A stretch of 64,000 nucleotides of DNA from Chryseobacterium lactis. GTDB taxonomy: Bacteria > Bacteroidota > Bacteroidia > Flavobacteriales > Weeksellaceae. Within the stretch, counting starts at the first letter, position 1; each line of letters starts with the position of its first letter. The notes below the pieces were generated by a model. The model was given only the letters and a program-made list of their open reading frames with translations, was not told the DNA's origin and did no database searches. Below, in pieces: positions 42,649 through 51,868 of the stretch. A program made the position numbers and the translations under genes. The DNA is taken from assembly GCF_003815875.1 (NCBI RefSeq), contig NZ_CP033924.1, positions 4,092,001 through 4,156,000 of the forward strand, read 5' to 3'.

Positions 42649-45003
42649 ATGAAAGCCAAAATTGTATTTGTTCTGCTACTTTTCAGCCTGGGATTAATAA
42701 GAGCTCAGGATTCCATAATAAATGATCAACAAACAATAGCGTTGAAAGTTAATAGAGACGGCACTGCAGAAAATCTTTCAATAAATACGCTGCAAAAAAC
42801 CTCTCCGGCTATTCAATTCCGCACAGATAGCTTGTCGGGGCCTTCAATATGGCTAAATAAAGAGAAAATAAAATTATCAGCCACCAAAGACAATCTTTTC
42901 ACCGGACAAGCAAAAGACGTAAAATTCAGTTTACAATATATCACAACATCCAACAGGTTGGGCATTGAAATTACAGCAATCTCCACTTCTCCTGTCTCGC
43001 TACATAATGTTAACCTATCTTTAGTACTAGGAATCAATACGGAACTCAAAAAATATCCGGATTGGAGAGATCAGTTTTTTCCAACGTTAATGAGAGCCGA
43101 AAAAACACATTTTTGGGGATATTTGATGACACCAAACGGAAGAATAGTAACAGTTGCCTCTCCTGACCCTATAGCTTCCTATACTTTACATTACAATAAC
43201 AGTAAGAATATTTTTGATCACGGTCATCTTATACGAACAGTTTCGTTAAACCTTCTGCATCCCGGCCCCTTACCGAAAAGGCATCCTACCAATTCTTCTT
43301 TATTACCGGGAGAAACTAAAAAATGGAGATTTTATTTACAGGAATCTCCCCATCTTGAATCCGTGCCTGGTATCGTGCAAAAAAATACACAAGCACCAAT
43401 GGTCAAGGCAAATCTCTACACCTTGCATGACGGCGAAAAGAGTAAAATAACGATATTTTCAACCTCTCCTCCTTCTATACAAATGATTCTGGGAGAAAAT
43501 AAATCTATACCTCTTTCACTTCAGAAACAAAATGGGTATTATGAAATTAACTTTTCACCTTCAAAAGAAGGGATTTATACGCTGCATGTAACTGATCCAA
43601 GGACAAAAAAGATTTCGGAAGCAAAATTCACGTGTATTTCTCAAAATTACTCGGATTATATAAAATCAGCACGGCGGGCAGCCATTAAATATGCGCAAAT
43701 AGCTTCTTCTCATACTGAAGGCTGGTATGGACTTTTTTCGGGATATATTGCAAAAGAAAAGTTCCCTGAAGCGGCAGAGGATCAAAAAATTGATGAAAAA
43801 TTCAATGAAATTTATCCCTTAATGTATGATTCTATTACCAATATACCGGTTCATTTTATGGAAAGGATTCAGAATCATGCGATGATGGCTGCACTTTTTG
43901 CACAAAAGTACAAAGCGTCTAAAGATATTCGTGATCTCAAACGGGCATCAGATCTGGCAGACTATATCTTATCCAAACAATCTCCGGACGGCGCCTATCG
44001 TAATGGTCACACCCATTATACTTCTGTAATTTATATTGCAAAAGCCATTATGGAAGTGATGGAACAGGAAAAAACTATGGCTGCTGCTTCCGAATTCTGG
44101 GCCTATCAATACAAAAAACACTTCCATTCTGTAAAAAAGGCCATTGACGATCTTAGCAAAAATTTAGATAATATTCAAACGGAAGGTGAAATGACTTTTG
44201 AGGACGGGATGATTTCATGTTCCTATACTCAGATTTCACAGTTTGCCTTACTTCTTCCTGAAAGCTCTCCGGAAAGGGCAAAATATATTGCTGCTGCCGA
44301 AAAATTAGTGGAGCTTCATCAATGTCTTTCCCAGTTATTAGTCCCGGACTCCCGTATGAATGGAGCTTCCTTAAGGTTCTGGGAGGCTCAGTATGACATA
44401 TTATCCGGTCCCAATATGATGAATTCTCCGCACGGCTGGTCTGCATGGCAAATTTATGGGTTAAAAAACCTGTACGAATTAACAGGAAAATACATGTATC
44501 TGGAACAAATGATGAATGCTATAGGCACATGCATACAACTTTTAGATCCTAAAACAGATACATTAAACTGGGCGTTTATAACAGATCCTTATATTGTTTC
44601 ACAGTACTTTACTAAAGATCCGAAAGATAATTCCAAAGGAATATATGAAAAGAAAATTATAGGAGAACGATACCTTCCGATGATCGGTGATTGGTACAGA
44701 GCAAAACCCAATACTCTTGTCACAGGCTATTGGGGATATGATGGCGGTAAATGTGATAATGATGTTCATGAAATTTTTAAATGTCTGAATGAAATTTTAT
44801 TAAATAATGCCTATGTTATAGAAAAGGAAGACGGCAGTATCATTGGTTTTAATTGTAAAGTACAAAGAACTGCCAATACAGTTATTGTCACGCCAAGAGA
44901 ACCTGTTGTAACTCATCTTCATTATAATATGAAAAATCCAGTACAGATTAAGTTTAATAATAAGGTCATTAATGTGACTTCGCAATCCAAAGGCTGGATG
45001 TAA
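42649..45003 (+). CDS. Large secreted protein, putative polysaccharide-active enzyme
   Basis: Protein of 784 residues with a clear signal peptide (VFVLLLFSLGLIRAQ). Residues 20-330 are beta-rich (FWGYLMTPNGRIVTVASPDP, LLPGETKKWRFYLQESP), like the sandwich domains of carbohydrate enzymes. Residues 340-720 are helical with repeated aromatic and Gly motifs (AAIKYAQIASSHTEGWYGLF, GAYRNGHTHYTSVIYIAKAIME, NMMNSPHGWSAWQIYGLKNLYE), as in alpha/alpha-toroid lyases and hydrolases. No T9SS domain and no SusCD partner. I cannot assign a family. A polysaccharide lyase-type role is inferred from architecture only. Confidence 0.75.
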   Translation: MKAKIVFVLLLFSLGLIRAQDSIINDQQTIALKVNRDGTAENLSINTLQKTSPAIQFRTDSLSGPSIWLNKEKIKLSATKDNLFTGQAKDVKFSLQYITTSNRLGIEITAISTSPVSLHNVNLSLVLGINTELKKYPDWRDQFFPTLMRAEKTHFWGYLMTPNGRIVTVASPDPIASYTLHYNNSKNIFDHGHLIRTVSLNLLHPGPLPKRHPTNSSLLPGETKKWRFYLQESPHLESVPGIVQKNTQAPMVKANLYTLHDGEKSKITIFSTSPPSIQMILGENKSIPLSLQKQNGYYEINFSPSKEGIYTLHVTDPRTKKISEAKFTCISQNYSDYIKSARRAAIKYAQIASSHTEGWYGLFSGYIAKEKFPEAAEDQKIDEKFNEIYPLMYDSITNIPVHFMERIQNHAMMAALFAQKYKASKDIRDLKRASDLADYILSKQSPDGAYRNGHTHYTSVIYIAKAIMEVMEQEKTMAAASEFWAYQYKKHFHSVKKAIDDLSKNLDNIQTEGEMTFEDGMISCSYTQISQFALLLPESSPERAKYIAAAEKLVELHQCLSQLLVPDSRMNGASLRFWEAQYDILSGPNMMNSPHGWSAWQIYGLKNLYELTGKYMYLEQMMNAIGTCIQLLDPKTDTLNWAFITDPYIVSQYFTKDPKDNSKGIYEKKIIGERYLPMIGDWYRAKPNTLVTGYWGYDGGKCDNDVHEIFKCLNEILLNNAYVIEKEDGSIIGFNCKVQRTANTVIVTPREPVVTHLHYNMKNPVQIKFNNKVINVTSQSKGWM

Positions 45004-45083
45004 AATAATTATCAGCCAGCAGGTTATATTCTCTATGATTCCATTTTTATTTAATAGTTTTATAAAGTAAGAACAGTATTAAT

Positions 45084-45896
45084 ATGGATTATCAAATCTT
45101 TCAGCCTCATGCAGATCTGGCTCCTTTTATAAAATGCTATTGGACTCTGGATAGTCCGAAGCAAGATAATCCTCAGGCACAAACCATTGTTCCGGATGGC
45201 TGCATGGAAATGATTTTTCATTATGGAGATCTTTACAACCAGTACATTGACGGAAAAGCTGTCATACAGCCAAGAAGTTGTGTTTTTGGACAATTGACCC
45301 AGCCTTTGCAAATAGAACCCACCGGAATTACCGGTATTTTTTCCGTGCGCTTTCACCATGATGGCTTCATGCCGTTTGCTACATTACCCATTAAAGAAAT
45401 GGATGATAAAGCAGTTTCTTTGGAAAAATTATTTGGAACTGACGGAGTTGAACTTGAACAAAAGGTTCTTCTGGCTCAAAATATTCAGGAAAAAATAAAT
45501 GTTGTAGAAGCATTTTTATTGGAAAGGATTAATGCAGAAGCGGTTGACAGAATTTTACAATCTACAATAGATCTTCTTTTAACGATGAACGGACAAATTC
45601 CTGTAAATCAAATTTCCGAACAAACTAAAATGAGCAAAAGGAAATTGGAACGAAAATTCGCTTCATCCATCGGACTTAGTCCTAAACAACTTTCTAAAAT
45701 CATCAGACTTCAAAAAGTTCTTAAACTTCTTCTGAACAAAGAATACACTACGCTTACAGCTCTTGCTCATGAATCAGAATATTATGATCAGGCTCATTTT
45801 ATCAAAGATTTTAAAGAATTTACCGGCCTCACTCCCAGAGAGTTTTATGGTGACCACCTGCAAATGTCTTCCTTATTTTACAGAATAAATCCCTGA
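45084..45896 (+). CDS. AraC-family transcriptional regulator (DUF6597 N-terminus)
   Basis: Regulator of 270 residues. The N-terminal domain (YQIFQPHADLAPFIKCYWTLD, TIVPDGCMEMIFHYGD, ITGIFSVRFHHDGFMPF) is of the DUF6597 type found in short AraC proteins of Bacteroidota. The C-terminal DNA-binding domain has ISEQTKMSKRKLERKFASSIGLSPKQLSKIIRLQK and SEYYDQAHFIKDFKEFTGLTPREF. The DUF6265 gene follows after 65 bases and is the likely target, a pairing common in such regulators. Confidence 0.92.
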   Translation: MDYQIFQPHADLAPFIKCYWTLDSPKQDNPQAQTIVPDGCMEMIFHYGDLYNQYIDGKAVIQPRSCVFGQLTQPLQIEPTGITGIFSVRFHHDGFMPFATLPIKEMDDKAVSLEKLFGTDGVELEQKVLLAQNIQEKINVVEAFLLERINAEAVDRILQSTIDLLLTMNGQIPVNQISEQTKMSKRKLERKFASSIGLSPKQLSKIIRLQKVLKLLLNKEYTTLTALAHESEYYDQAHFIKDFKEFTGLTPREFYGDHLQMSSLFYRINP

Positions 45897-45961
45897 TGTC
45901 GCATTTTTACAATTTTCGACCTTGATTTATCGGGAATTTTGTTTTGATAAAATAAACAATA

Positions 45962-46435
45962 ATGAAAACAAAACTAATTGCTGCTCTTTTGGGTATAAGC
46001 ATCCTTGGCAGCTGGGCTCAACAGCAGAGTGAAATCAAAAAACTAGAATGGCTTCTGGGAACCTGGGAAACCAGAACTCCGAAAGGAAAGCTTTATGAAA
46101 CATGGATCAAAAAAAGCAATTCTGAATTTCAGGCAAAAAGCTATTATCTGAATAAAAAAGATACCATTATGTTTGAACGGGTACAATTGGTAGAAAAAGA
46201 TAAAAAACTGCATTATATTGTATCTGTCACCGGCCAGCATCACGAGCAGCCAGTCGATTTTGTATCTACAGCCGGATCAAACTCAACTGCCCTTGTATTT
46301 GAAAATCAGCAGAACGATTTTCCTCAGATCATTACCTATAAAAAGATTGCTAAAGACTCTTTATTTGCTGAAATTTCCGGAAAGATGAACGGAAAAATAG
46401 CTAAACAGGCATTTCCTATGAAAAAGATAAAATAG
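45962..46435 (+). CDS. DUF6265-family exported protein
   Basis: Protein of 157 residues with a signal peptide (IAALLGISILGSWAQ) and a lipocalin-like DUF6265 domain: EWLLGTWETRTPKGKLYETWIKKS near the start, then antiparallel strands to FAEISGKMNGK. Function unknown; a small hydrophobic ligand is conceivable from the fold. Confidence 0.85.
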   Translation: MKTKLIAALLGISILGSWAQQQSEIKKLEWLLGTWETRTPKGKLYETWIKKSNSEFQAKSYYLNKKDTIMFERVQLVEKDKKLHYIVSVTGQHHEQPVDFVSTAGSNSTALVFENQQNDFPQIITYKKIAKDSLFAEISGKMNGKIAKQAFPMKKIK

Positions 46436-46909
46436 TGTGTAAATATCATAGTTTTTTTTCTTGAGTTATCATCCTTTTAAAAAATTATTTTTATAGATTT
46501 GCAATCATAATATATGACACTATTTAGTGTGTTAATAAAAGAAAAATATGATTGGATTCCTGTTTTTTTATGGAATTCAGGGACAAAAACAAATAATCGA
46601 CACAATTGAAAAAACACAAAAACATTACCATTTTTACTAAACTACTCCATATATTTTTGGACAGGCATTTTTGTAAAGTAAAAAAATAATAACTCCTTAT
46701 TTAAGAGCAACGAAATTGACGTATGTATTTCGGTCTTAGATAGGCAAAAAACCATGAAACTCTTAGAAACGAAAGCAGGTAATTTCGGGTCTGGTAATTA
46801 TCTGCAAAAAAAACACAGGCTGCACACACTATAATACTAATAATACAATTCAATATTCTATCTTTATTTGTGTTTGAGATACAAATGAGATAAAAATTAT
46901 TTTGAACAA
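46436..46909. other. Intergenic region, 474 bases
   Basis: AT-rich with no reading frame that looks coding on either strand, no hairpin with a T-run and no repeat copy that I can identify. Confidence 0.45.
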
Positions 46910-48553
46910 ATGAAAAACTCAAAATTACTAAAAATAGCCGTTTTTAGCTTATTAACCGTTACCTTTTCTTGCCGTGAAGAACTTACAGAAGCATCCGCTG
47001 ATAAAGCCAATGTCATTGAACAGGCAACTGTAAAAAACGGACGACTTTATTTTCCAAACAAAGAATCTTTAAATGCCACTTACGCAGATCTTAAAAAGAA
47101 AGATCCTGAAACAGTTCAGCATTTTATCGAGGAAAAAGGAATTGAATCCTTAGTTCCTGTTATCACTAACAAAAATGAAAACGAAGTTATCTCGGAATTA
47201 AAATCCAGAAAAATCGGATCCCTGCAAAAAACTTCATCTATGTTGATGAGAGGCGAATCTGTATCACCTGTTTCCGATGAAGATATCTATGATGATCTTG
47301 ATGATTTAGAGGAAGTTGTAGGTGATGAAGTATATGCGTCCATGCTGAACGGCAGCGCAGAAATACAAATTGCAGACAAAATCTATAAATATACGGATGC
47401 CGGAATGTTTGTTACAACAGAACAGAATTATTCCAGACTACAAAATTATCTTGAAGTAAGAAGGATCTCTCCGGATCTTTTGATTCCTACGGAGGCTTCT
47501 GTAAGAGAACAATTCATTACAGATATGCCAAGTGGTGAATTGGTTACTTTACCGAATACCGATAACACGATCAGTTATTTCTCCTCTCCGGTTGACAGAA
47601 GAAGCGGTGCAAATGGAGGATTTAGAGATGGCGGCGATGGCGGATTTAGAGGTGGTGATGGCAATACTGGCCCAAGAACAGGTGGTAATGGTGGTTTCAG
47701 AAACCCTCCTACTACTACACCACAACCTCAGGAGCCTTCGATTGCTACCATCGTTCAAAATTTACCGATCGGAGAAGTAAGAAAACCATGGTTAGGAAAC
47801 GTTTTCGGAAAAACATGGACTACTTATGATAAGTATGAAAGCAAAAGAAGGGTAAAAGTGAAGTTCTATTCACAAAACCTGTATCTTGTGTATGCTGTAG
47901 GATGTAAAGTAAAACACCAATATAAAGGATGGACAGGTTTATGGAGAAAAGAGAATGCTGAGAAATTAGGAATTGGTATTAATTCAATTTCATGGAAGTT
48001 TTCACATTCACTTACCTATGCTTCCAATAATACTCCAAGAGAAGTATATTGGGTAGATGGCAAAATGTATAAAGCAGCCAATAATACCGATTATGTAAAT
48101 GTTGGACCTGCTACTATGCCTACTTTCCCTTTCTCCAAGAATGCAACCGTTGATGCTGTTATTCAGTTTACCACGAATCTTTCCGGGCTTACTGAAGAGC
48201 AGTTGAATAAGTTATTTTGGGAAAATGCATGGAAGCAAGCAAATAAATTCATGGAAGGGCAAAACAAAAAGCTTAACAGAGTGGCTTTCGTTGTTGATTC
48301 TTATGAACAAACTTATATCCAGTATTATGACTTCAGCCAGATTGAAGATAATCAGGATGTTATTGAGAGAATCTTCAATTGGGGTGTTGCAACTCCTCAG
48401 TTTACGTATACTTTTGGTGGAGGTACGGGAACAGGTGTAGCTGTTACAAGCTATAAGTTTGATTTCCTTCAGCCAACAGCCGTTGCAGTAAGTATGTATG
48501 GAATTGCTAAGAAAAACGGAGCCTGGCACGGTGTTAAGTTAAATGCAAAATAG
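46910..48553 (+). CDS. Unknown lipoprotein with glycine-rich linker
   Basis: Protein of 547 residues with lipoprotein signal (LLTVTFSCREE, Cys22). The N-terminal half (25-215) is charged and helical (TVQHFIEEKGIESLVPVITNKNENEVISELK, DDLDDLEEVVGDEVYASML). Residues about 225-275 form a Gly/Arg/Asp-rich linker with GGFRDGGDGGFRGGDGN-type repeats and a TTTPQPQEPS tail. The C-terminal half (275-547) is beta-rich (VKVKFYSQNLYLVYAVGCKVKHQYKGW) and ends in a possible barrel-like domain. I do not recognise it; a surface adhesin-like or enzyme role cannot be distinguished. The next gene, another lipoprotein, starts 19 bases downstream. Confidence 0.8.
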   Translation: MKNSKLLKIAVFSLLTVTFSCREELTEASADKANVIEQATVKNGRLYFPNKESLNATYADLKKKDPETVQHFIEEKGIESLVPVITNKNENEVISELKSRKIGSLQKTSSMLMRGESVSPVSDEDIYDDLDDLEEVVGDEVYASMLNGSAEIQIADKIYKYTDAGMFVTTEQNYSRLQNYLEVRRISPDLLIPTEASVREQFITDMPSGELVTLPNTDNTISYFSSPVDRRSGANGGFRDGGDGGFRGGDGNTGPRTGGNGGFRNPPTTTPQPQEPSIATIVQNLPIGEVRKPWLGNVFGKTWTTYDKYESKRRVKVKFYSQNLYLVYAVGCKVKHQYKGWTGLWRKENAEKLGIGINSISWKFSHSLTYASNNTPREVYWVDGKMYKAANNTDYVNVGPATMPTFPFSKNATVDAVIQFTTNLSGLTEEQLNKLFWENAWKQANKFMEGQNKKLNRVAFVVDSYEQTYIQYYDFSQIEDNQDVIERIFNWGVATPQFTYTFGGGTGTGVAVTSYKFDFLQPTAVAVSMYGIAKKNGAWHGVKLNAK

Positions 48554-48572
48554 AAATTAAGCACATTATTAT

Positions 48573-48935
48573 ATGAAAACCAATCTCATTTTATTATTCA
48601 TTGTTTTATTCTCATTCGGCTCATGTGTGTCTGATGAAGAAAGCGCAAGGCAAGTCAATTCTGCATTTCAGGGCAACTGGACCGGAAGCTTTTCAGGAGA
48701 TGAAAGCGGCACCCTTACCTTTGTCGTGCAAAAAGAAGGGACAATGGTTGGCGAAATTCATTTCAATCAAACCAATACAACAGAAGCCATTAATGGCTAT
48801 GTTAATTTTGACGGAAAATTTGATATGAATACTAAAACCAACTACACCTTTTCCGGCTATTTGCAGAGTTCCGCAAGCAATGGAATGTGGACAAAGAATA
48901 ATTTAAAAGGAAGTTACAGTTTTCAAAAACAATAA
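48573..48935 (+). CDS. Small lipoprotein of unknown function
   Basis: Protein of 120 residues with lipoprotein signal (FIVLFSFGSCVSDEE) and a small beta-barrel-like domain: FQGNWTGSFSGDESGTLTFVVQKEGTMVGEIHF and YTFSGYLQSSASNGMWTKNNLKGSYSFQKQ, a lipocalin-like pattern. Likely co-transcribed with the upstream 547-residue lipoprotein and followed by a terminator. Confidence 0.8.
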   Translation: MKTNLILLFIVLFSFGSCVSDEESARQVNSAFQGNWTGSFSGDESGTLTFVVQKEGTMVGEIHFNQTNTTEAINGYVNFDGKFDMNTKTNYTFSGYLQSSASNGMWTKNNLKGSYSFQKQ

Positions 48936-48953
48936 TTAGATTTTACTTTATAG

Positions 48954-48993
48954 AATAAGCCTTGACCGATTTTGGTCAAGGCTTATTTGTTTA
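48954..48993 (+). terminator. Terminator of the lipoprotein pair
   Basis: Fourteen-base perfect stem AATAAGCCTTGACC (48954-48967) / GGTCAAGGCTTATT (48974-48987), followed by TGTTT. Confidence 0.88.
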
Positions 48994-49052
48994 AAAAAAT
49001 TGTATCTCTCATTCCTGTTTTTTTAGAATCTGAGATTAGTTTTTTGTTTTGG

Positions 49053-49089
49053 GATATGTTTCGGCGGCCTCCGGCCGCCGAAACATATC
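49053..49089. repeat. GC-rich perfect palindrome, 17-bp stem
   Basis: GATATGTTTCGGCGGCC (49053-49069), loop TCC, GGCCGCCGAAACATATC (49073-49089): a perfect 17-bp stem with a three-base loop, GC-rich at the tip in a very AT-rich region. No T-tract follows, so it is not a standard terminator. It resembles REP-type or mobile palindromic units. No second copy is in the window. Confidence 0.8.
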
Positions 49090-49568
49090 ATCCTCAAACC
49101 TTCATCAGGCAAGTGAACTTGCCTCTCTTAGCTCCCTAAAAATAAGCGTACTCATCAAAACCCTTGCGTTTAAAAAAGAAAGATAACCTCGCAAATAAAG
49201 CAGATATCGCAGATCCTAAACACTCACCTATCTGCGTAATCTCCAAATTCTGCGAGAAAAAAAACAATTTAGATTTCTCCATAACTCATCTCTTTTTTCA
49301 AATAATATGGTTTCTGCTAATGTTCACCAGGACCTTCTTTGCAATCTTGATTTTAAAAAGTCGTTCTTATTTGAACATACATACATAGATTTTCTAAAAA
49401 AATTCAATAGATTACATTAAAATATTTCAATACCAGAAATATGATAAATAGAAAATGAATACTTATTATATACAATACATATACAACGCAAATGTAGTAT
49501 CCAAGTAACAGCATCTTTTATAGTAAAAAAAACTTTTTTTTATAATATTTGTAAAAAAAAATCAAGCT

Positions 49569-50606
49569 ATGAAAAATAAATCTTTCTTATTATTTCTGGT
49601 AGTTCCGTCATTGTTATTTTCACAAATCGGAATTAATACATCAAACCCAAAGGCCATACTCCATATTGATGGTGGTAAAGATAACCCTTTAGCAGGAGAT
49701 ATACTTTCACCTGCACAACAAGCAAATGATTTTGTAGTGACTTCTATAGGTCAAGTAGGGATTAAAACAATCACACCCAATAGTAGCCTTACCATTAATG
49801 GATCGCTACAAGCAGCTTATAAAGAAATTACGTCCAGCACAACTCTCACAGACACTGATTTTTACATTGTCTACACAGGAAATACATCAGCCATTGTTAG
49901 TCTTCCTGCAGTGGCTATTGGGTCATCCAGTTTTGCAGGCAGGATTTATAAAATCAAAAATATCTCTTCCAGTACGCTTACAATAAAAGCGAATGGTACA
50001 GATAAAATAAGATTAAATAACACCTCCAGTTCCAACACCGTTGACATACCTACCAATTCTATAGTAGAAATTGTAAACAATACCAATACAAGTGGTGGAA
50101 ATACTTGGGACTTATCTCTTACCACAAATAATATTTCCACAACAGATAATTATTATAAACTTTTAGCTACTGATGTTGCTAATCTTAACTCTACTCAAAA
50201 TTTAAACAATATGGGTATAAATAATTATCAATTTATTCCAAATTCTACATTAACTCTTGTTGTTCCATCAGGCTACAACACCTATCAAGCAGTATTGAGA
50301 TGGGATCTTTGGGGAGATGTTTCTCCGCAACAAACTGCAGGAGGTTCTTTACGTTATGGCCTAAAACAAATTAATAATAATATTACAACCCAGACAAATA
50401 GCATCATGATGTCCTCTTGGTCATTTATTTCCGGAGCTGGAACCACCAGATTTTCTGCTCCTGTAGCTATTGTTGTATCAGGACTTACACCAGGTACCTA
50501 TACATTTCAACTTGGTATTAACAGAGAAGATGAATCTACGGGATCTTATTCAACCTCTCCAAGGCTTTTCGGACTAGTAGGCTTGGCACAACTATACGGG
50601 AAATAG
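49569..50606 (+). CDS. Secreted protein of unknown function, adhesin-like
   Basis: Protein of 345 residues with a signal peptide (FLLFLVVPSLLFSQ) and the start GINTSNPKAILHIDGG, typical of many Flavobacteriales surface or tail-fibre-like proteins. The central part is Ser/Thr/Asn-rich beta sequence (FYIVYTGNTSAIVSLPAVAIG, STLTIKANGTDKIRLNN). There is no T9SS C-terminal domain. The C-terminus (SGLTPGTYTFQLGINREDES) looks like a fibronectin- or jelly-roll-like fold. Function unknown. A terminator follows. Confidence 0.8.
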   Translation: MKNKSFLLFLVVPSLLFSQIGINTSNPKAILHIDGGKDNPLAGDILSPAQQANDFVVTSIGQVGIKTITPNSSLTINGSLQAAYKEITSSTTLTDTDFYIVYTGNTSAIVSLPAVAIGSSSFAGRIYKIKNISSSTLTIKANGTDKIRLNNTSSSNTVDIPTNSIVEIVNNTNTSGGNTWDLSLTTNNISTTDNYYKLLATDVANLNSTQNLNNMGINNYQFIPNSTLTLVVPSGYNTYQAVLRWDLWGDVSPQQTAGGSLRYGLKQINNNITTQTNSIMMSSWSFISGAGTTRFSAPVAIVVSGLTPGTYTFQLGINREDESTGSYSTSPRLFGLVGLAQLYGK

Positions 50607-50645
50607 AATTCTCAGCAAAAATTAATATTTAAAATCTATAATCAA

Positions 50646-50690
50646 CAGTCTCAGATATAGTTATCTGGGACTGTATTAGATTATTTTTTT
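50646..50690 (+). terminator. Terminator before the arsR unit
   Basis: Twelve-base stem CAGTCTCAGATA / TATCTGGGACTG (one G-T pair) with a four-base loop, followed after a short gap by ATTTTTTT. Confidence 0.75.
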
Positions 50691-50699
50691 AAAAAAAAC

Positions 50700-50746
50700 T
50701 TGCGTAGCTAAATAACTACACATATATTTGTAGTCAAATAACTACA
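50700..50746 (+). promoter_or_regulatory. Promoter with ArsR operator repeats
   Basis: TTG (50700-50702), 20 bases, TATATTTG (50723-50730) match the Bacteroidota promoter. Around the -7 box lie ACTACA (50715-50720), TGTAGT (50729-50734) and ACTACA (50741-50746), inverted and direct 6-base repeats that would cover the promoter and transcript start, as expected for autorepression by the adjacent ArsR-type protein. Confidence 0.78.
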
Positions 50747-50748
50747 CA

Positions 50749-51081
50749 ATGAATTTAAGAAGAGATGTATTTCAAGCCATAGCCGATCCTACCCGAAGAT
50801 CTATTTTAATGCTGGTGGCAGCTCAGTCGATGACTGCCGGAGCCATTGCTTCCAATTTCGATACTGCAAGACCTACCGTTTCCAAACACCTTCAGATCCT
50901 TACAGAATGTGAATTGCTGAAGTCTGAACAAAACGGTCGTGAAATTATATACCATCTTAATCCCAATAAAATGAGAGAAATCGCCGACTTTATAGAGCCG
51001 TTCCGTAAAATGTGGGACGAAAAATTCAATAAACTGGAAAGTGTGATGAAAGCGTACCAGAAAAAGATAAGTAATGAGTAA
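50749..51081 (+). CDS. ArsR-family transcriptional regulator
   Basis: Winged-helix repressor of 110 residues ([41 protein letters not shown], then [11 protein letters not shown]). No metal-binding CxC motif in the helix, so it belongs to the non-metal SRPBCC-associated type. The last four residues (ISNE) and the stop codon fall in a tandem GAGTAATGGGCAATGAGTAAT repeat. The following SRPBCC gene is the usual partner. Confidence 0.93.
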   Translation: MNLRRDVFQAIADPTRRSILMLVAAQSMTAGAIASNFDTARPTVSKHLQILTECELLKSEQNGREIIYHLNPNKMREIADFIEPFRKMWDEKFNKLESVMKAYQKKISNE

Positions 51082-51098
51082 TGGGCAATGAGTAATAG
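51071..51098 (+). repeat. AGTAATGAGTAATGGGCAATGAGTAAT repeat at the arsR stop
   Basis: Degenerate tandem copies of GAGTAATGGGCAAT overlap the arsR stop codon (51079-51081). Confidence 0.6.
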
Positions 51099-51126
51099 TT
51101 TTATATTCTTATACAACTCAAACCCT

Positions 51127-51173
51127 TCCACTCTAATACTCTAATACTCTCCCATACTCAAATCCTCAAACAC
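51127..51173. repeat. CACTCTAATACTCTAATACTCTC repeat element, copy 1
   Basis: CACTCTAATACTCTAATACTC, then CCCATACTCAAATCCTCAAAC. The same words appear at 51821-51862 in this orientation and at 53805-53858 in the opposite one. Confidence 0.65.
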
Positions 51174-51181
51174 CAAAAATC

Positions 51182-51640
51182 ATGGAACTAAAAACAAAAA
51201 TTCACGCCGAAGACGGCAAACAGGAAATTTTTATCACCAGAGAATTTGATCTTCCTGTTGAACTTCTTTTCAAAGCATATACAGAACCTGAATTGTTCGA
51301 ACAATGGATGGGCAGCAAAGTCGTCAAGATGGAAAACAAACAACATGGCGGTTACCGTTTTGAAACCTTAAATCCTCAGGGAGAAGTCGTTTTCAGTGCC
51401 AACGGAACCATTCATGAGATTGTTCCCGATCAGAAAATTACCCGGACCTTTCAGATGGAAAACACGCCTTTTCCTGTTCAGATGGAGTTTTTAGAATTTG
51501 AAAAACTAACGGATACCACCAGTAAAATCACGATTCAAAGCATCTACAAATCAGTAGATTTCAGAGATCAGCACCTTAAAATGCCATTTGCGCAGGGAAT
51601 TAATTGGGCGCATAACCGTTTGCAGGAGCTTTTTAAGTAA
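51182..51640 (+). CDS. SRPBCC (AHSA1-like) protein
   Basis: Protein of 152 residues of the START/Bet v1-like AHSA1 type: FITREFDLPVELLFKAYTEPELFEQWMGSK at the start, GGYRFETLNPQGEVVFSANGTIHEIVPDQKITRTF in the middle and the C-terminal helix GINWAHNRLQELFK. It is usually encoded behind an ArsR regulator, as here; ligand unknown. Confidence 0.92.
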   Translation: MELKTKIHAEDGKQEIFITREFDLPVELLFKAYTEPELFEQWMGSKVVKMENKQHGGYRFETLNPQGEVVFSANGTIHEIVPDQKITRTFQMENTPFPVQMEFLEFEKLTDTTSKITIQSIYKSVDFRDQHLKMPFAQGINWAHNRLQELFK

Positions 51641-51746
51641 GACTTTTATGAGAGGAAAGACTGATAGATAATAGACGAAGAGATGAGAGACACTGATGTC
51701 AAAGCTTAACTTGTAAACGTCAATAGCCAATTTTGCTTCGCAAGTG

Positions 51747-51767
51747 AATCATCAATCATCAATCATC
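51747..51767 (+). repeat. Three tandem AATCATC units
   Basis: Three consecutive 7-base units AATCATC inside the SRPBCC to YdeI gap, a possible slippage site. Confidence 0.6.
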
Positions 51768-51820
51768 ACTGAAAGGATAACAACCTTGAACTTTAAACAT
51801 CAAACCTTAAACCCTCTCAT

Positions 51821-51862
51821 CTTCCCACTCTAATACTCTCAAACACTCCCACCCTCAAACTC
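51821..51862. repeat. CACTCTAATACTCTC repeat element, copy 2
   Basis: CTTCCCACTCTAATACTCTC then AAACACTCCCACCCTCAAAC, related to the element at 51127-51173, directly before the YdeI-type gene. Confidence 0.6.
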
Positions 51863-51868
51863 AAAAGC

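Larger units (their letters stand above)
48936..49568. other. Long intergenic region, 633 bases
   Basis: Contains the terminator and GC-rich palindrome described separately, then a degenerate GCAGATATCGCAGATCC...TCTGCGTAATC...TCTGCGAG segment (about 49188-49258), a dispersed intergenic repeat type I recall from this phylum, then AT-rich DNA up to the next start. Apparent short frames here are not coding-like. Confidence 0.55.

Noticed and set aside
46701..46922. Minus-strand frame before the 547-residue lipoprotein
   Set aside because: Overlaps the lipoprotein start and has no signal, domain or coding-like composition.
49164..49388. Open frame in the long intergenic region
   Set aside because: It reads through degenerate TCTGCG-type repeats and AT-rich DNA.
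51128..51173. CRISPR-like array from the repeated CTCTAATACTCT words
   Set aside because: Units are contiguous with no unique spacers of constant length and no cas genes are near.
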